A stretch of 64,000 nucleotides of DNA, taken from NCBI RefSeq assembly GCF_020882245.1, contig NC_083600.1:1736001-1800000 (forward strand). Direction: 5' to 3'. The notes beneath the pieces are model-generated. The model saw nothing but the letters and a program-made list of their open reading frames with translations. It had not been told where the DNA came from and made no database searches. The DNA is from Rhopalosiphum padi. Its lineage: Eukaryota > Arthropoda > Insecta > Hemiptera > Aphididae. Shown here piece after piece: positions 14,801 to 28,159 of this stretch (the first letter of the stretch is position 1; each line of letters begins with the position of its first letter). Made by a program: the position numbers and the translations under genes.

Positions 14801-17800
14801 TTGTGAAGAATAAACACATACTTAATATTTTAGACATTAACATTTTTATAATAAACATACACTATTTATAGATGTATAGTATTCGTTCGAAATATTGATA
14901 AAGTACCTTTTTAATTGTTAATTAAACACCATATTATCTTTTCGATGATTTTATTTTCATAAACTACCGAATACTTAATAGTTAATAGACAATAATAATG
15001 TAGTACCTAGCTGTTATTTAAAACGCCACTCCCTTTTATCGTATTAATGAATTAATACATTTAAAATTACATAGGTAATTATAGTTATTTTATTATTTAG
15101 TGACTATATTTATATTAATAATAAATGTTTGATAACTTGTATTAATCTCTAATTTATTTATTTCATATAATTAAATAATATTGATGACATAACAATGACA
15201 TTCATGACGTTAATTAATATAATAGTGATTATTTTATGGTGTAAGATAACAGATGTATTAATTCGAGTATCATTTTTTTTTTTTTTGTAATATGATAAAA
15301 TGTAATGGATTTATTTTTATTATTATTCATAGGTCATAGATACGACTGCAACAAAGAAAAACGGAGATTCAGTAGCAAAAATAAAAGTTCTTTTTTGGTT
15401 CCGTATGCTGGAGATATAGAAGGAACTTTAATCGCAGGCTTGCCAATTAATGTAATTAAGAAATACGTAGATCATAGTCCTCATGCGGTACGTTATTATT
15501 ATTATTATTATTAATATTATGATTATAATATTCAAGTACATTGCTCGTTGAGACACCTTTTAAGATAAAATGAGCGTTGTTTTTATTTATGCGTCGCGCT
15601 GTTCACGCGTATATTTTCTCAATGATTGACTTATTTGTACAGGTTTTTGTTCAATTAGACGAATTAAAAGGTACTGGAGAAGAACGAGAATGGAAAGAAA
15701 CTGCTCGATGGATAAAGTACGAGGAAGATGTACAAGAAGGAACGGACAGATGGGGACGTCCGCACGTGGCTTCTTTGAGTTTCCATTCACTATTGAATGT
15801 AAGGAGGTCTTTGGAGTCGGGTAAGTTTTTGAAAACATTAACGTTACCCGCTGAGAATTATTGTGAGCTAAAAATAATTACAATTTTCTCGAAGGCGTGA
15901 TATTGCTGGACTTGGAAGAAAAAGACCTACCTGGTGTAATATATCGGGTGGTCGAACAAATGGCCATCGAAGAACTTATCAACCAAGAAGACAAAGCTGC
16001 GGTAATGAGATTATTGTTGCTCCGACATAAACACGTTCAACAAGACAGCGACAAGTTTAGTAGGTTTATTAGACGAAATACATCAAGCTACACAAGTCTT
16101 ACGGTAATTTGTTTTATTGATTCACCTAATTTTAAAATGGCTTCAGAATATCATTTATTATTTTGATATTTTTTTATTTTCAAGGTTTTCTTTTTAATTG
16201 TTAAAAAATAAATTCAACTATAGTATTTTTGAAATATAATGTTCGCTATATGTTATTGATGAATACATATATACATACCATTTTTAAAATATTATGTCAT
16301 AAATATTTAAATATCTATTTTGAAAGCCACGGTTATTTTTTATAAGATTTAATAATAGGTATGTTATAATTTTGTTTAAATATTGTTTTTCTGACAGCAA
16401 TTTGAGGCAGAATTTCTGGCTAAGCGGTCGGCATCACTTACACACAATGTAAACTAAGTCTCTTGGTTGAATATAAAGATATTTTATTATAATAATAATA
16501 ACGTGCATCATTCGTTTTAAATCATTAACAACATTTAGGCATTTTATTGTTTGTTTTATCGTAGAATTTAATATTTAGTTAAAATTCCTTGATTGACAAG
16601 TGTCCACATGCTACAACTATATCTGAATCGCTTTTTTTTTTTAACTTTTCAGGATGAGGCAATAGGCCATTTATTCATAACATATTCACGATATGCTTTT
16701 TACTATTAATATAAATATTTATATTATAAACCAATAAATTAGTATTATCAAAATGCGATGCTTTAATTATGTAGTTTACTCATCTTTTTTAGATTTCAAA
16801 ATATTCAAAACAAATAATCCTTGTAGCTAATAAAGCCTATAGTTTATAACTTAGTTTTATGCGATAGATTTACTATAAAGATACAATAATATTTACCGGT
16901 TTTTATTTTTAGAATCTGAATGATGACGGAAAGTCGAAAATGAAAAGTACTTTATCAAGTCATGAAATGCATTCAAGTCCTAAATTCGGAGTCATCAATA
17001 ACAATAACAATCGTTCTTTCCTAGACTTGGACAAAAATCATATTAATATAGACATGAAAGAAGAGACTTATACCTCATCAACCGAAGACATGGTAAAAAG
17101 AGCTCAAAAAGAAAGCATTCTTAAGCGAATACCAGTTGGTGCTGAAGCCACTACAGTGTTAGTTGGTTCTGTAGATTTCTTAAAAAATAGAACCGCAGCT
17201 TTTGTACGTTTAGCTGAGGGTATTGTGATACCCTCATTGACCGAAGTTACAATACCAGTACGATTTATGTTTATACTTTTGGGTCCTCCTGACCCAAAGG
17301 ATATCGATTATCATGAAGTTGGAAGATCAATGTCAACTTTAATGTCAAATTCTGTGAGTGTTGTTCTCTAATTATAACCAATAAAAAAAATTGTAATCGC
17401 GTACCTAACAATATATATAGTACCTTAAAAAATATGTATCAAAACTAGTAAAATTTAATGTTTAACGAACAAATTAAACAATTTTTATAATAATTGTAGG
17501 AATTTCATTGCAAAGCTTACAAAGCGGGGGAACGCAAGGAACTTATCAGTTTACTGAACGAGTTTCTTGACAGCAGTATTGTACTTCCACCGTGCGATTG
17601 GGAAAGAGAAGAATTGCTATCTCTACGAGAGCTCAAAGAAAAAAGTGAACAGATCAAGAGGCGAAAAACACGCGCAGCTTCACAAAAAGGTATATAATAT
17701 TATTGGTGAATAATTTTTTAGCAATTATTGATATAATAGACCATTGTAGATTAATTCATTAAAAATTAAATAAACAAAAAACATGTGTGGTCTGTTTTTA

Positions 17801-20800
17801 GTGGCAACCTTAACTTCAACTTCAAGTGAAAAGAGCGACGATATCAAAGATGATCCTTTGAGGCGTACAAAAAAACCTTGGGGAGGTTTAGTGAAAGACA
17901 TAAAACGCCGATTACCATACTACAAATCTGACTTCATTCAAGGGTTAAATTTGCAGTGTATAGCGTCTGCGATATTCATATACTTTGCTGCTCTGTCAGC
18001 AGCAATCACTTTTGGTGGTCTAATGGGTCAGTAAAATTGTTCAAAAATCGTGGATTAACAAACTGATTAACAAACCGCCTATCGAGTGGAATATTGTTGT
18101 TATTTTCAAATGTAGCAATGTCTTCTTGTATTTTTTCAGCGGACAAAACGAAAAACTTTATCGGAATATCAGAAACGCTAGTCGCCACCTCTGTGTCCGG
18201 TGTCATCTTCTCACTGTTTTCCGGACAGCCATTATTGATAGTCGGAACTACTGGGCCTTTATTGCTTTTTGATGAGGCACTGTTTACTGTGAGTTTGCGT
18301 TTATAGCTGTTCGAAAATGTTTGAATCCTTTTTCTACGTTCAAATCACTCTAACACGATCATGCGTATTTGTTGTGTATTTTGTAGTTTTGCCGCAGCAA
18401 CGACATCGAATTTTTGCCTATGAGGGTTTATATTGGCATATGGTTAGTAATCATAGCTCTACTTGTTAGTTGCGTCGAAGGCAGTGTTTTGGTTAAAGTA
18501 TTCACAAGGTTCACCGAAGAAATTTTCGCATCACTCATATCATTAATTTATATATGGGAAAGTTTATCAAAATGTTTTCATGTAAGTATATTACAATGAT
18601 AGTAATTTCTTTGATTTTTTACACTTCAATTAATTCATATAAAGTATTTGCAACGGTAAAATATTTATTCTTTTTGAAGGTATTTACCACACATCCACTA
18701 TTACCATTGAAAGATTATTGCGAAGAAGACGCATTAGCGCGCATTGAAAACTCTATTTCTTTCTCAAACTCTACTTCTTATAATTCTACATATAAGTGAG
18801 TACTTGATTCGTATTCATCTGTTTGTTATTGTTTATATTTTTAATTATTTATGGCCCTATATTACATTATTGTTACTATCGTTATTAATATTAATAGCCG
18901 ACCTTCATATGCAAAATAAAATAAATAGATTTATTTTAAATGAAAACATAGTGTTAACTAATGTGCTGTAAAATTTTTAAGTTTTAACCACTAGATTTAT
19001 TAATAAAACCAATAAAGCGTTTTATATTTCCACTGTGGAATATTTTTAATTATATTTAATTACTTAATACAAGTATAGTGTGGTTAAACCAAAAATATTT
19101 TTCGTTAAAATATGTTTTTTATTTTTATTATTTTTTTTTTTTAATTGCTCTATTATGTTTATATATTTAAACAATTATATTATTATAATTATTCGCTGAT
19201 TAATTGTATAAGTGTCAATAAAATCATAATCAAAAATTTAATCGAATCTATATCCATTTTAGCGATACTGAGTTGTTTAAACCCATAGATCACCAACCTT
19301 TGATCACAAAGCAGCCAAATACTGCACTACTATGCACTATACTAGCGCTGGGAACATTTTTCGTTGCATATTACCTTCGGCACTTCAGAAATAGCAAATT
19401 TCTTGGAAGAAATGTGAGTGAATTTTATTTTAAATATTTTTATTAATTGTTTGTATAGATTATAATATTGATGAACTCCGTTCTTTTTTCTGCAATATTA
19501 TATTTCTTTAGTTGATAAATTAATTATTATTTCATTTTACATCTTATATACGGATCAAATCGTTTTGTAAACACAATAGTTTAACTTATTAAACTCATTA
19601 CCAAATCAATAATTGAAATCATTATTATTATTGAACTATAATTTTTTTTTCATTATTTAATTAAACAAAATTTAGTATAAGGGCTACGAAATGCTCGTAT
19701 GCATTTCAGTATGAGTGACATTAATGCCCCTTTATACTTCTCCGAGGCTCAGGAGTCGGCATCTGCGCAATAAATTATTTATATATGGGTACGTTAATCA
19801 TTTCAGATCCGAAGAGCGTTAGGTGATTTTGGCGTGCCTATAGCTATCATATCAATGGTAGCCGCCGACTATTTCAATCCTACTACTTACACCGAAAAAC
19901 TCAAAGTTCCCGAGGGTTTGACACCATCGGACCCGGCAGCACGTGGATGGTTCATATCACCTAGTGGGATTAAGAGTCCAGTCGAGCCCTGGGTGCCCTT
20001 TGTTGCCATTGTGCCGGCAATACTCGTTTACATTCTCATGTTCATGGAAACTCACATCAGCGAGTACGTATCCAGATCCATACTAACTTGGACACGCATG
20101 CTAGTGCCTAAATATAACTATAAAAATATAATTGACCGTTCTATCGGTTTTCAGGTTAATTATCGCCAAAAAAGAACGCAAACTTCAAAAGGGCAGCGGC
20201 TTTCACTTGGATATCGTACTAGTAAATTTCATTAATCTGATGTGCGGCGTGATTGGAGCCCCATGGATGAGCGCCGCGACTGTCAGATCCGTTGCTCACG
20301 TATCATCGCTAACAGTGATGAGCCGGACCCACGCCCCTGGTCAAAAGCCTCATATCATCGAAGTAAAAGGTACGAGCAAAAATCTATATCGTAAACGAAT
20401 GAAATTTAGAATACTTTTGCAATTTGTTTTCTGTGTATTTTTTCATGTGCCGAGTAAAGTAACGACCTATCTCGTGAAGTTTGAATATAAAAACCTCACC
20501 CAGATTTGCTTTATTAAAATATCGTTCTTTACTTATTAATAGTCAATAGAAGTTATAATATAGTTTTAATATTATACCTATGTATATGGTATATCAAAGT
20601 ATAACAAGAAAAATACATTTTCGAATTGGTTGTCTTTTTTGTTTTTAACTGATGCATATTATAAAATATTATGTACGGCATTTACTCAAAATGATGAACA
20701 TTTTAATTATGTAACGTCATCCATAAGCGATTGTAAATATTATTGTAACTTGCAGCTTTTATGTATTATTTAATATTTTATTTTATTTATTTTTAATATC

Positions 20801-21690
20801 TTCTTTTTATTATTATTAGAGCAAAGAGTCAGCTCACTATTAGTGTCTATAATGGTTGGTTGTTCAGTGGTCATGTCTCCCTTATTACGATTGATACCGA
20901 TGGCTGTACTTTTTGGCGTATTTCTTTACATGGGAATATCGTCTATCGATGGTATACAGTTTTTCGAACGTCTCAAACTGGTTTTCATGCCAGTGAAACA
21001 TCATTCAGAAGCACCATACGTTCGCCATGTAAGTTATTAATATATTACATTTTTAATTTTAACAAAAATCGTATTGCTATTAAAAATACCAATTTTAACC
21101 TAAATATTTATTTTTAACTGAACAATATAGTTAATAATTGTTATTTGTTAACATAAAAACACTTTCAAAAAAATTATATAAATAAATTATACTTCATAAA
21201 CGCCTTATAAATTATAATTGTGTGCCTAAAGATAAAAAAATCCAAATTCATGCATCGGTAATAGTAGTAATACATTATTTTTACTAATTTGGTCTCGATT
21301 CTTTATCAAAATTATAATAATTATTAACACATTTTCATATCGAATTTCGCTTTTTAGGTACAAACATACAAAATGCACCTATTCACTGGAATTCAACTCG
21401 TATGTTTGTGTATTCTATGGAGCGTTAAGTCGTCATCATTTTCTTTGTTGTTTCCGTTTTTCTTGATCATGATGATTCCTGTGCGGTCTCAACTATGTAA
21501 TAAACTATTTACTGCAAAAGAATTACGAGCAGTAAGTGTCCAGAGATTGATAATTAAATTCTTTTTGCAAATATTATAATAATATATTGTTGTTTTTCTT
21601 CAACTATAGCTAGACAGCAATGAGCCAACAAACATGACTAATGACGAAGATGAACCCGATTTCTATGCTGAATCTCGACTTCCGGGATAA
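2803..21690 (+). CDS. Ndae1: SLC4-family sodium-coupled bicarbonate transporter (Ndae1/NBC-like), 5' partial, 22 exons
   Basis: Plasma-membrane carrier moving bicarbonate with sodium and/or chloride, controlling cell pH. Exons: 2803-2986, 3457-3563, 3653-3738, 6452-6633, 13334-13436, 14044-14159, 15333-15487, 15643-15820, 15895-16103, 16398-16448, 16913-17353, 17500-17689, 17802-18026, 18140-18288, 18387-18581, 18680-18795, 19263-19413, 19807-20063, 20155-20369, 20820-21028, 21358-21531, 21610-21690. All junctions are GT-AG with matching phases; the sum is 3774 nt (1257 residues plus stop). The His/Arg-rich stretch (residues about 220-235) and the DELKG...EREWKETARWIK block (about residue 316) are SLC4 cytoplasmic-domain signatures. 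VGSVDFL (about 541) precedes a multi-spanning membrane domain from about 718 to the C-terminus. An ARGW loop motif near 19945-19956 favours the Na-coupled subgroup over AE1-3 exchangers. The first exon is in phase 0 but has no start codon, so one or more 5' exons lie upstream. The C-terminus is acidic. Exact ion stoichiometry cannot be read from sequence. Confidence 0.93.
8683..8945. repeat. Diverged relative of the 484-922 foldback element
   Basis: Two blocks match the left arm at 484-673: AACGTATATCATAGCAAATT near 8688-8707 and a TTAGAGTATATTGACCTATT block near 8884-8903, followed by AAACTTAAAGGT. Between them is non-matching sequence, including a TGTGAACATTCTTGTGAA stretch, so this is a rearranged or older copy. 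Confidence 0.55.
10685..10750. repeat. Fragment resembling the right arm of the 484-922 foldback element
   Basis: The block GTTGAACGAAAATTTACTAT followed by GCTATACGTTTATTAGACAA and GCGGTTGTGGCATCTTCTTA resembles the right arm near 852-920. Relative to the fragment at 8683-8945 it is inverted, so the two could be termini of one larger decayed element of about 2 kb. Confidence 0.4.
12619..12693. repeat. Perfect-stem hairpin (26-bp arms) in an SLC4 intron
   Basis: The left arm 12619-12644 begins AAGGTGTAACAAGACTATTT and pairs with 12668-12693 with one mismatch, around a loop of about 23 nt. Such near-perfect short palindromes are usually MITE remnants; as RNA it would form a strong stem-loop within the pre-mRNA. 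Confidence 0.7.
12858..13016. mobile_element. hAT-type MITE, 159 bp
   Basis: Terminal inverted repeats CAGTGGCGTATCCAG (12858-12872) and CTGGATAAGCCACTG (13002-13016), one mismatch when paired. Flanking 8-mers ACAGTATA (12850-12857) and AAAGTATA (13017-13024) match at seven of eight positions, as expected for an aged hAT target-site duplication. No coding content. Confidence 0.72.
15333..17689 (+). other. Exons for the SLC4 cytoplasmic (band 3 cyto) domain
   Basis: Six consecutive exons encode the conserved soluble N-terminal domain of the transporter, which in the family forms the dimeric regulatory and anchoring module. Visible landmarks are VPYAGDIEGTLIAGLP, VFVQLDELKGTGEEREWKE, GVILLDLEEKDLPGVIYRV, and the VGSVDFL...RTAAFVRLAEG segment in the large 441-bp exon (16913-17353). 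A low-complexity run of Asn sits near 17000-17012, in the variable linker. The domain is interrupted only by phase-compatible introns. Confidence 0.9.
16398..16448 (+). other. 51-bp candidate cassette micro-exon of the SLC4 gene
   Basis: It encodes 17 residues beginning QFEAEFLAKRS and is flanked by a good acceptor (ctgacag) and a weaker donor (gtaaac); translation hits a stop immediately after the donor. It starts and ends in phase 0, as do the flanking exons (ending 16103, starting 16913), so it can be included or skipped without changing frame. It lies in the variable linker before the Asn-rich segment. RNA would show whether it is constitutive. Confidence 0.72.
17802..21690 (+). other. 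Exons for the SLC4 membrane domain and C-terminal tail
   Basis: Ten exons encode the transmembrane transport domain. Segments recognisable from the family are DFIQGLNLQCIASAIFIYFA (first membrane helix), TFGGLMG, the FSLFSGQPLLIVGTTGP re-entrant/helix region, RRALGDFGVPIAIISMVAAD, FHLDIVLVNFINLMCGVIG and VLFGVFLYMGISSIDGIQF. The large extracellular loop in 18680-18795 carries NST glycosylation sequons. The last exon encodes a short acidic tail ending at 21690. Confidence 0.9.
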
Positions 21691-22536
21691 TTATATGTTG
21701 TTGATTGTTGTAATACAATTTTCTCAATTTTCTTTTTAACTCAATGTTTTGTTTATTTTTATTTTGAGAAAATTAGTTTACTTTCGACTTCATACTTAAT
21801 ATGGTTTTGAAAAATAATGCACGTTTGACTTTAGGCTTACAACTGAAACTGACATAAATTGGATAACAATTTTACATCTGCGAGATCTTTCTTACAATTT
21901 CACTATTTATCCCATCGATCGTTTACTGTTATTGATTGATTTATATAATATGATATACAAGTATACACTAAATTATTTATGAATATTTTCAAAATCGCTT
22001 AAAAATAATTTAATTCAATTGTATCGATCTTATTAGGATATATTAAATTATATATTAATTTATCATGATAATAATTAATTGTTATTTCTTTTATAAGAAA
22101 TTAGGAGATTTTTATATAAAAATAATTTTTATTAATCTAACATACATATACATAACTACTTATTAATTATTACTCTAACTGGCCCATAGTAAAATCTGAA
22201 AAATCAGTTGTTAAGTGCTTTAAGTCTTCTCTATCTATTGCTTAAGTCAATAGATTTGCTCATTTTGTTGCCAAAAGTTTATTTTCCATACATTCCAACT
22301 AACAGTAATCAATTATGTTATCTTTGCTATGTGTATCGATAATATTGTCGATCATAGAATAAACGTTTTGTCACTGCTATTATACTCGTAATATTTATTC
22401 ACATTATTTTATGTCAAATGAATAGATATATAACACATGGATCTGAAATATTGTACAATAATACTATTGCTGAATCCTATTATTTTTGTATTTGTGGTGC
22501 AATATTATTAAGCTTTAATTGAGTTTATGTAGTTTA

Positions 22537-22542
22537 AATAAA
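22537..22542 (+). terminator. Candidate polyadenylation signal for the SLC4 gene
   Basis: AATAAA about 850 bp after the stop codon at 21690. Several other AATAAA hexamers occur in this AT-rich region (for example 22737-22742), so the real 3' end cannot be fixed from sequence alone. Confidence 0.3.
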
Positions 22543-23587
22543 GTTTATGAGTATTAATAATAGTAATAGACAATGTATTCTTTTAAATGTGTTATTAATC
22601 GTTGAATTGTATTATTATTAATTAATGTTATTGTATTTAAATTATTATATGCATATTTATATGCAAATACCTACTTATGTATTAAGTTTCAAGAATTTTC
22701 AGTATTTTTATTTTCATTATGATACTTTTAGACTAAAATAAAACGTTTGCAGGTTAATATACGTACGGTACCTAAATGTTGTTTATTTTTAATTGGATTG
22801 TTGAAGATATTTTCAATATATATTTGTTATTAAAATTTTAGTTTTGTAAATTAAAATATGAATGGATAAAATGTTTGTTATCTATTGGCGATTGTATTAT
22901 AAATATCTTATTTTTATAGTAATTAAATCTTAATGAAAACTTGTGTTTGAATCCAATAAAATTGTATAAAATGTTAAATTTTTATTGCTTACAAATAATA
23001 GATGGTAACCCACATATCTATACTATTTAGCTTAATATACACCATTTATTAAATGTACATTGATTGTAAGCTCTAACTCTGCTATTATTGGCAACTTGTT
23101 AAATTTGTTTAGACTTATATTTAATATGTTATGATACAGGTACCATAATTTATGGTTAACTGACATTTACTTTAAGTATAATGCATAATATTATTATTTT
23201 TTGTGTATCATTAATATTTAGATCTGTCAAAAGTCAAAATCTTAAAATATCAAAATTGGTAACTAATTTGTAATAAAAGGTTTCCATACACACATAGTTA
23301 AAATCATTATATTATTAAAGAAAACAAAGCAATATTAAAATAAATATATAATAAATTACATTTTTTTAGATACAAGTCAGCGTGGAATTTCTTAGTACAA
23401 TGGATACAACTACTCATGAGTAATGTAAAATTAATAATCGTCCACCGCTATCAAAGAGAAAAAATCTTTAGTATTATTAAAAAATTAAAATAAAAAGTAC
23501 CTACTTATTAAATTTTCTTTGTATAACCTAATAAATAAATAAAATATAATCCCTCCTACCTAATTGAAAATTTATTTTTATGCTACA

Positions 23588-23726
23588 CAGGGCCCCCACA
23601 CACAATCTCGGGCTCCTGTATTAAATGCTTGTTCAGGCCTTTTATAAAGCTCTATAATTTAATTTCAACGGGACCATGGGCCCCTGTACTCGAGGTCCGT
23701 CAGCCCCCCCCCTTGTGGGGGCCCTG
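23588..23726. mobile_element. hAT-type MITE, 139 bp, exact 8-bp target duplication
   Basis: Terminal inverted repeats CAGGGCCCCCACA (23588-23600) and TGTGGGGGCCCTG (23714-23726) match perfectly. The element is bounded by identical 8-mers ATGCTACA at 23580-23587 and 23727-23734. The interior is more GC-rich than the surroundings, with a run of nine C near 23704, and has no coding capacity. Confidence 0.88.
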
Positions 23727-26700
23727 ATGCTACATTGCCACTGACTTAAGACTTTCTTTGTCTTAAATATAGACTTTAATATGTCACAACATATTGTATT
23801 TTTATTCTTCTTTATTGTTGTCATATCAATATTTTATTGATCTTGTTTATTATTATATATAACTGTTATAGTTTTAATTAATCAAAAATATGATATTTTT
23901 AGACCTTCTTTACTATGATACATTTATAAAACTAGCTATTCCAATTATAATTCTATAAAAACCTTATACAAGAAGTATTGACATAATTTCTAAAATTTGA
24001 TCCAACGTTTTTTTTTAATGTTATATTTATTTCAGACTTAGTTATGTTTATAAAACACCTAATATAGATATAAACATATTTACTTGTATTTATCGAAGAT
24101 GGAAATTCATATTTTAAAATGTGTGTCAATTAAATTCAAGAAGATACAGTCAAGCTAACTTCAGATTTTTTCAGAATTACAAATTGGAACGGCCCAAGTT
24201 TCACAATTTTTCTTTAAAAGAAAAAGTTTACCGCCATATTTTCATTACATTGACATTTGTATGCATATGTAAGTAATAATACAAATCTCAGATACTGTGT
24301 GTGGCACACAAGCACTAAAAATAATTTATTTTGTACAAAATTATAATAAGTCCTACCGAATAGATTGACAATTTACATTCACGATTTTCCTTAGAAAATG
24401 ACAGACTAGAATCATAAAATAAAAATATTATAAATTATATATTCTGCTGTTTGAAGCATATTATTATAATCTATAATCCAAGATCTTAAAATAAATATCT
24501 GAATTTATTCTAGGTAGGTACCTAAAATATATAATTACTACTTATACGCTTTCGAAATTGTTACTAAATCAAAACATATTTCATTTTTAATTTCGTTGAC
24601 TTGATAGATATGTTGGTTCATGCACAAAAACATTTTAAATACCCTGTTAAAAATATATTTTTATTATCACTTGTACATGCCATTTGGTATTACAATAAAA
24701 TTTACTTACTTATAATGTATAATTTATGTAATTTATTTTTATGTATTTGTAACACCAAACAGTGTATCTACAATCTATTTATAAATTATAATGATAATTA
24801 ATACAAATTTTATTTTATTAAATTAAAGACGATTGTTTTTAAGGAAATGTAAAAATCTACTTAATCAAATTATATTAAATGATAATGATAATAATATTAG
24901 TGGTATACTTACCTACAAAAGTAAACTTTTGTTTATATTGTATACTTACAAATTATTCTTTTACTAATATAAAATAATTATATTCTTAGTAAGCATATTG
25001 TTATGTTAATAATTGAAGGAAATTTTAACTAAATAAATATCTGAAATGTAAGTGTGTTTATTTCATTCTACTCGATGATTTAAATAAACGAATTAGCTAG
25101 ATGTTAAATAAATATTGAGTAATGACGTAGGTAGTTTTTAACATTTTTATAAATTTATAACAATTCTAAACACTAATAATCAATTTTATATTCAAGTAGA
25201 ACATACTCTAAAATACCTACCTACCTATAGAAAAATTAGATAATTATATAAAATAAAAATAATATAATATTAATATTATTGTATAGATATTTCACGAAAT
25301 TTGTTATCTGTAGATTTGAAGTATGTCGCACTTTAAAAGCTAAAATAAAATAGCGCTACATATTATATTAAACAATGTAGCATATTTTATATAATTAATA
25401 GGTTACCTATGTAGATACCTATTAATTAAACGAATTCATAATCATAATATATAGGTAGGTATATACCTATACATACTATACCTTACCTAATACTTAATAT
25501 TAATAATTATATTATAATTTCGAGATTAATAAATTGTAGGTAATTAATAAACTCAATTAATCAAAATTTACTATAAATGACCTCAGTGGCGGATCTATAA
25601 TTTTTTGTTTCATATCAATTATGTAAACACTAAACACTATTTAAGATTTGATGTTAAGCCTTAAGAACTAATAGAAACTAATACCTAAACTATAAAGTCA
25701 TATATGACTTGGTCGATTCATATGTAACATGATATATGTACATATATATCATACTTAAATCAAAATATAATCGAATTTAACAAGTGCCTGTATATATTAT
25801 GTCGTATTCCATAGGTACAATTAGTTTAAATACATTTAATATATCAATATATTAATTTTTTAGTGCTTACATAATTTATGTATAGGTTAGGCAAGGTTTT
25901 CTAGGTTATGGAAATTAGCTACTAATATCTAATTAGAACATAGCCAATGTGTAAGTAGGTAGGTTTGTAGACAAGTGGATATTATAGGCACTTATTACCT
26001 ATTAAGATATAATATAATAATCATGAAAACGCAAAGTAAAAATATATTTGAATCAGTTTAGATCGAAGAACGTTTATTAAATATTCATTTAACAGAAAAC
26101 AATATTCAATAGCCAATAGGTATGTACAATTTACTATTTAGAACGTTTACACAAAATGTGGGTATGACTTTTGTTTAGTGATCACGTAGTTTATCAAATT
26201 TGTTTTCAGTAAATACATATACTTTTTATTCAGATAATGATAGGATCAGAACGACCTGATAGAGTGAGCGGACTTAGTTTCGACTTTCGAAGTAATTTTT
26301 TATTTTAAATTTAATTTGGATTTGTTCCTAAATGTAATTTATTTTATATTGTTATGGACAGTGGACAATCAATAAGATTACCTATTGTAAGCCACTGAAG
26401 TAGCTCAAAGGTAGTTGAATCTTGAAAACACAAATAACTTGAATTCTAAAAATTAAACATATAGAAAATTAGTACATTTGTATTTAAAATAATGCATTAT
26501 AAGATATGTACTATAGGTCGTAGGTACCTACAATTACATAAAAAATTTGTGTAAATACAATCTAACTCGCATTCGATAATTATTCAAATATGATTTTTCT
26601 AATCAATATTGTAAACACGTGTAGGCAATCCATATTATAATTTATTATGTATAGCAATATAAATTATGTACTTAATATTATTTTTATTTTTTTTACACAA

Positions 26701-27714
26701 TAAACGGATTTATCTGTATTTTGTAGTCATTTTGTTTTAAATATTTTCATCTTGTCTCGGTTAATAATTATAGCCTATTATAAGTTAATATTTTAACACG
26801 TGTCTATTCATGCATGTATAATATAGGTGTCAACAATAATGAAAGGAAAACAATTACAGTTAATTATTATTTATAGTTCAACATGTTAATATTTATTGTT
26901 TAACATATGTTCTATGTAATTTTTTTAATTGACACTGAGATTTAAAAATAAAAAAAAAACAATTACTTAGGTAGAACTTTTATTTGGTTAATAAATTAAA
27001 ATTTAGTTAAAAAATTCTAACTTATATTAACTACATAATTTATAGCGCTGTTTATAGGTACAACTATTACTTTGGAAAAAAATAAACGATAATTAATTTA
27101 AAAGCAAATTGATTTTTCCATCTTATTTTCCCTTACAAGTCTCGAAAAGAGTCCCAATGGTATAATAAATAATAATAATATATTATATTTTATAAAAGTA
27201 ATTTAAATTTTTTTTAAACCGTACAGAAATATTGTAAATTTTGTAATAATACCCTATGTTTGAAGGTGTATTCCGTATAGTCTCGACTTTCAATAATATT
27301 ATAATAGAAGATTCAAAAATTTATATTGTCAGCATTAATAAAAAATTCACTCCTGCTTCTATCGTCATTTTACCACGGATATGGTGTAACGTCATTATTT
27401 GGTATATTATTTAGTTTTAGTTAAGGCTGTGAGATATACCATATTACCTATGGTGCCTGTAACTATGGACTGTACACGCGTCACAAATGTATGAAAATTA
27501 CGTTTTGTTTCTTTTTAATGATTCACATGATTTTTATTACATTTGGTGACAAAATATATGGTAGGTATCTAAAGTACCTATCTATAAAAATTTATGATGA
27601 ATATGCATATGTATATGTAAGATGTAAGATTAATGTCAGTACTTCTTTATAGGTACTTGTAATTTGTTTAATGTATTTATATATAGGAAGACGAATTACG
27701 TATCAAAAATAAGT

Positions 27715-27950
27715 TTACACAAAAATAAACAAAATCGATTTAGTTGAACATTGGATTTGCGTAAAAATCCTCGTTTTTCTTTAATTTTTTTGTTTTTGAT
27801 AATACAATTTTTTACTTTTGACCCCTCCCCCTACCAAACTATATGATAAATATGACTATGTCTACCTTTATTTTATTGACAAAAAACATACTTCATTGTA
27901 AAATCAATATGTTCTAACTTTCTAAGCGGAATGGTGAATGTATTGATTTT
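27715..27950 (+). repeat. Partial copy of a dispersed repeat family
   Basis: Shares ordered landmarks with 28880-29140 and 52420-52650: a TGCGTAAAAATCC-type segment, TTTTACTTTTGACCCCTCCC, then a CATTGTAAAATCAATA block followed by a degenerate end. It covers only the 3' third of the family. Confidence 0.6.
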
Positions 27951-28159
27951 ACAGTGATGTGTTAATTTATTCAATTTTCTAATACCTGTAGTTGTAAAGC
28001 CGGATTAATGAAATTAGTAGGCTAATTTATTTTTGGCGGCCCTAATTTTACAAAAAAAACATTTTTATAATAATATGTCAATTTTATTATAGTCAAATAA
28101 GAAAAATATTTTCCCTTCGATAGAAAATTTACATTATACATAGTTGATATATTAAAAAA

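Noticed and set aside
25584..25606. CAGTGGCGGATCTATAATTT, a hAT-like terminus
   Set aside because: No inverted partner or target duplication within reach; reported only as an isolated end.
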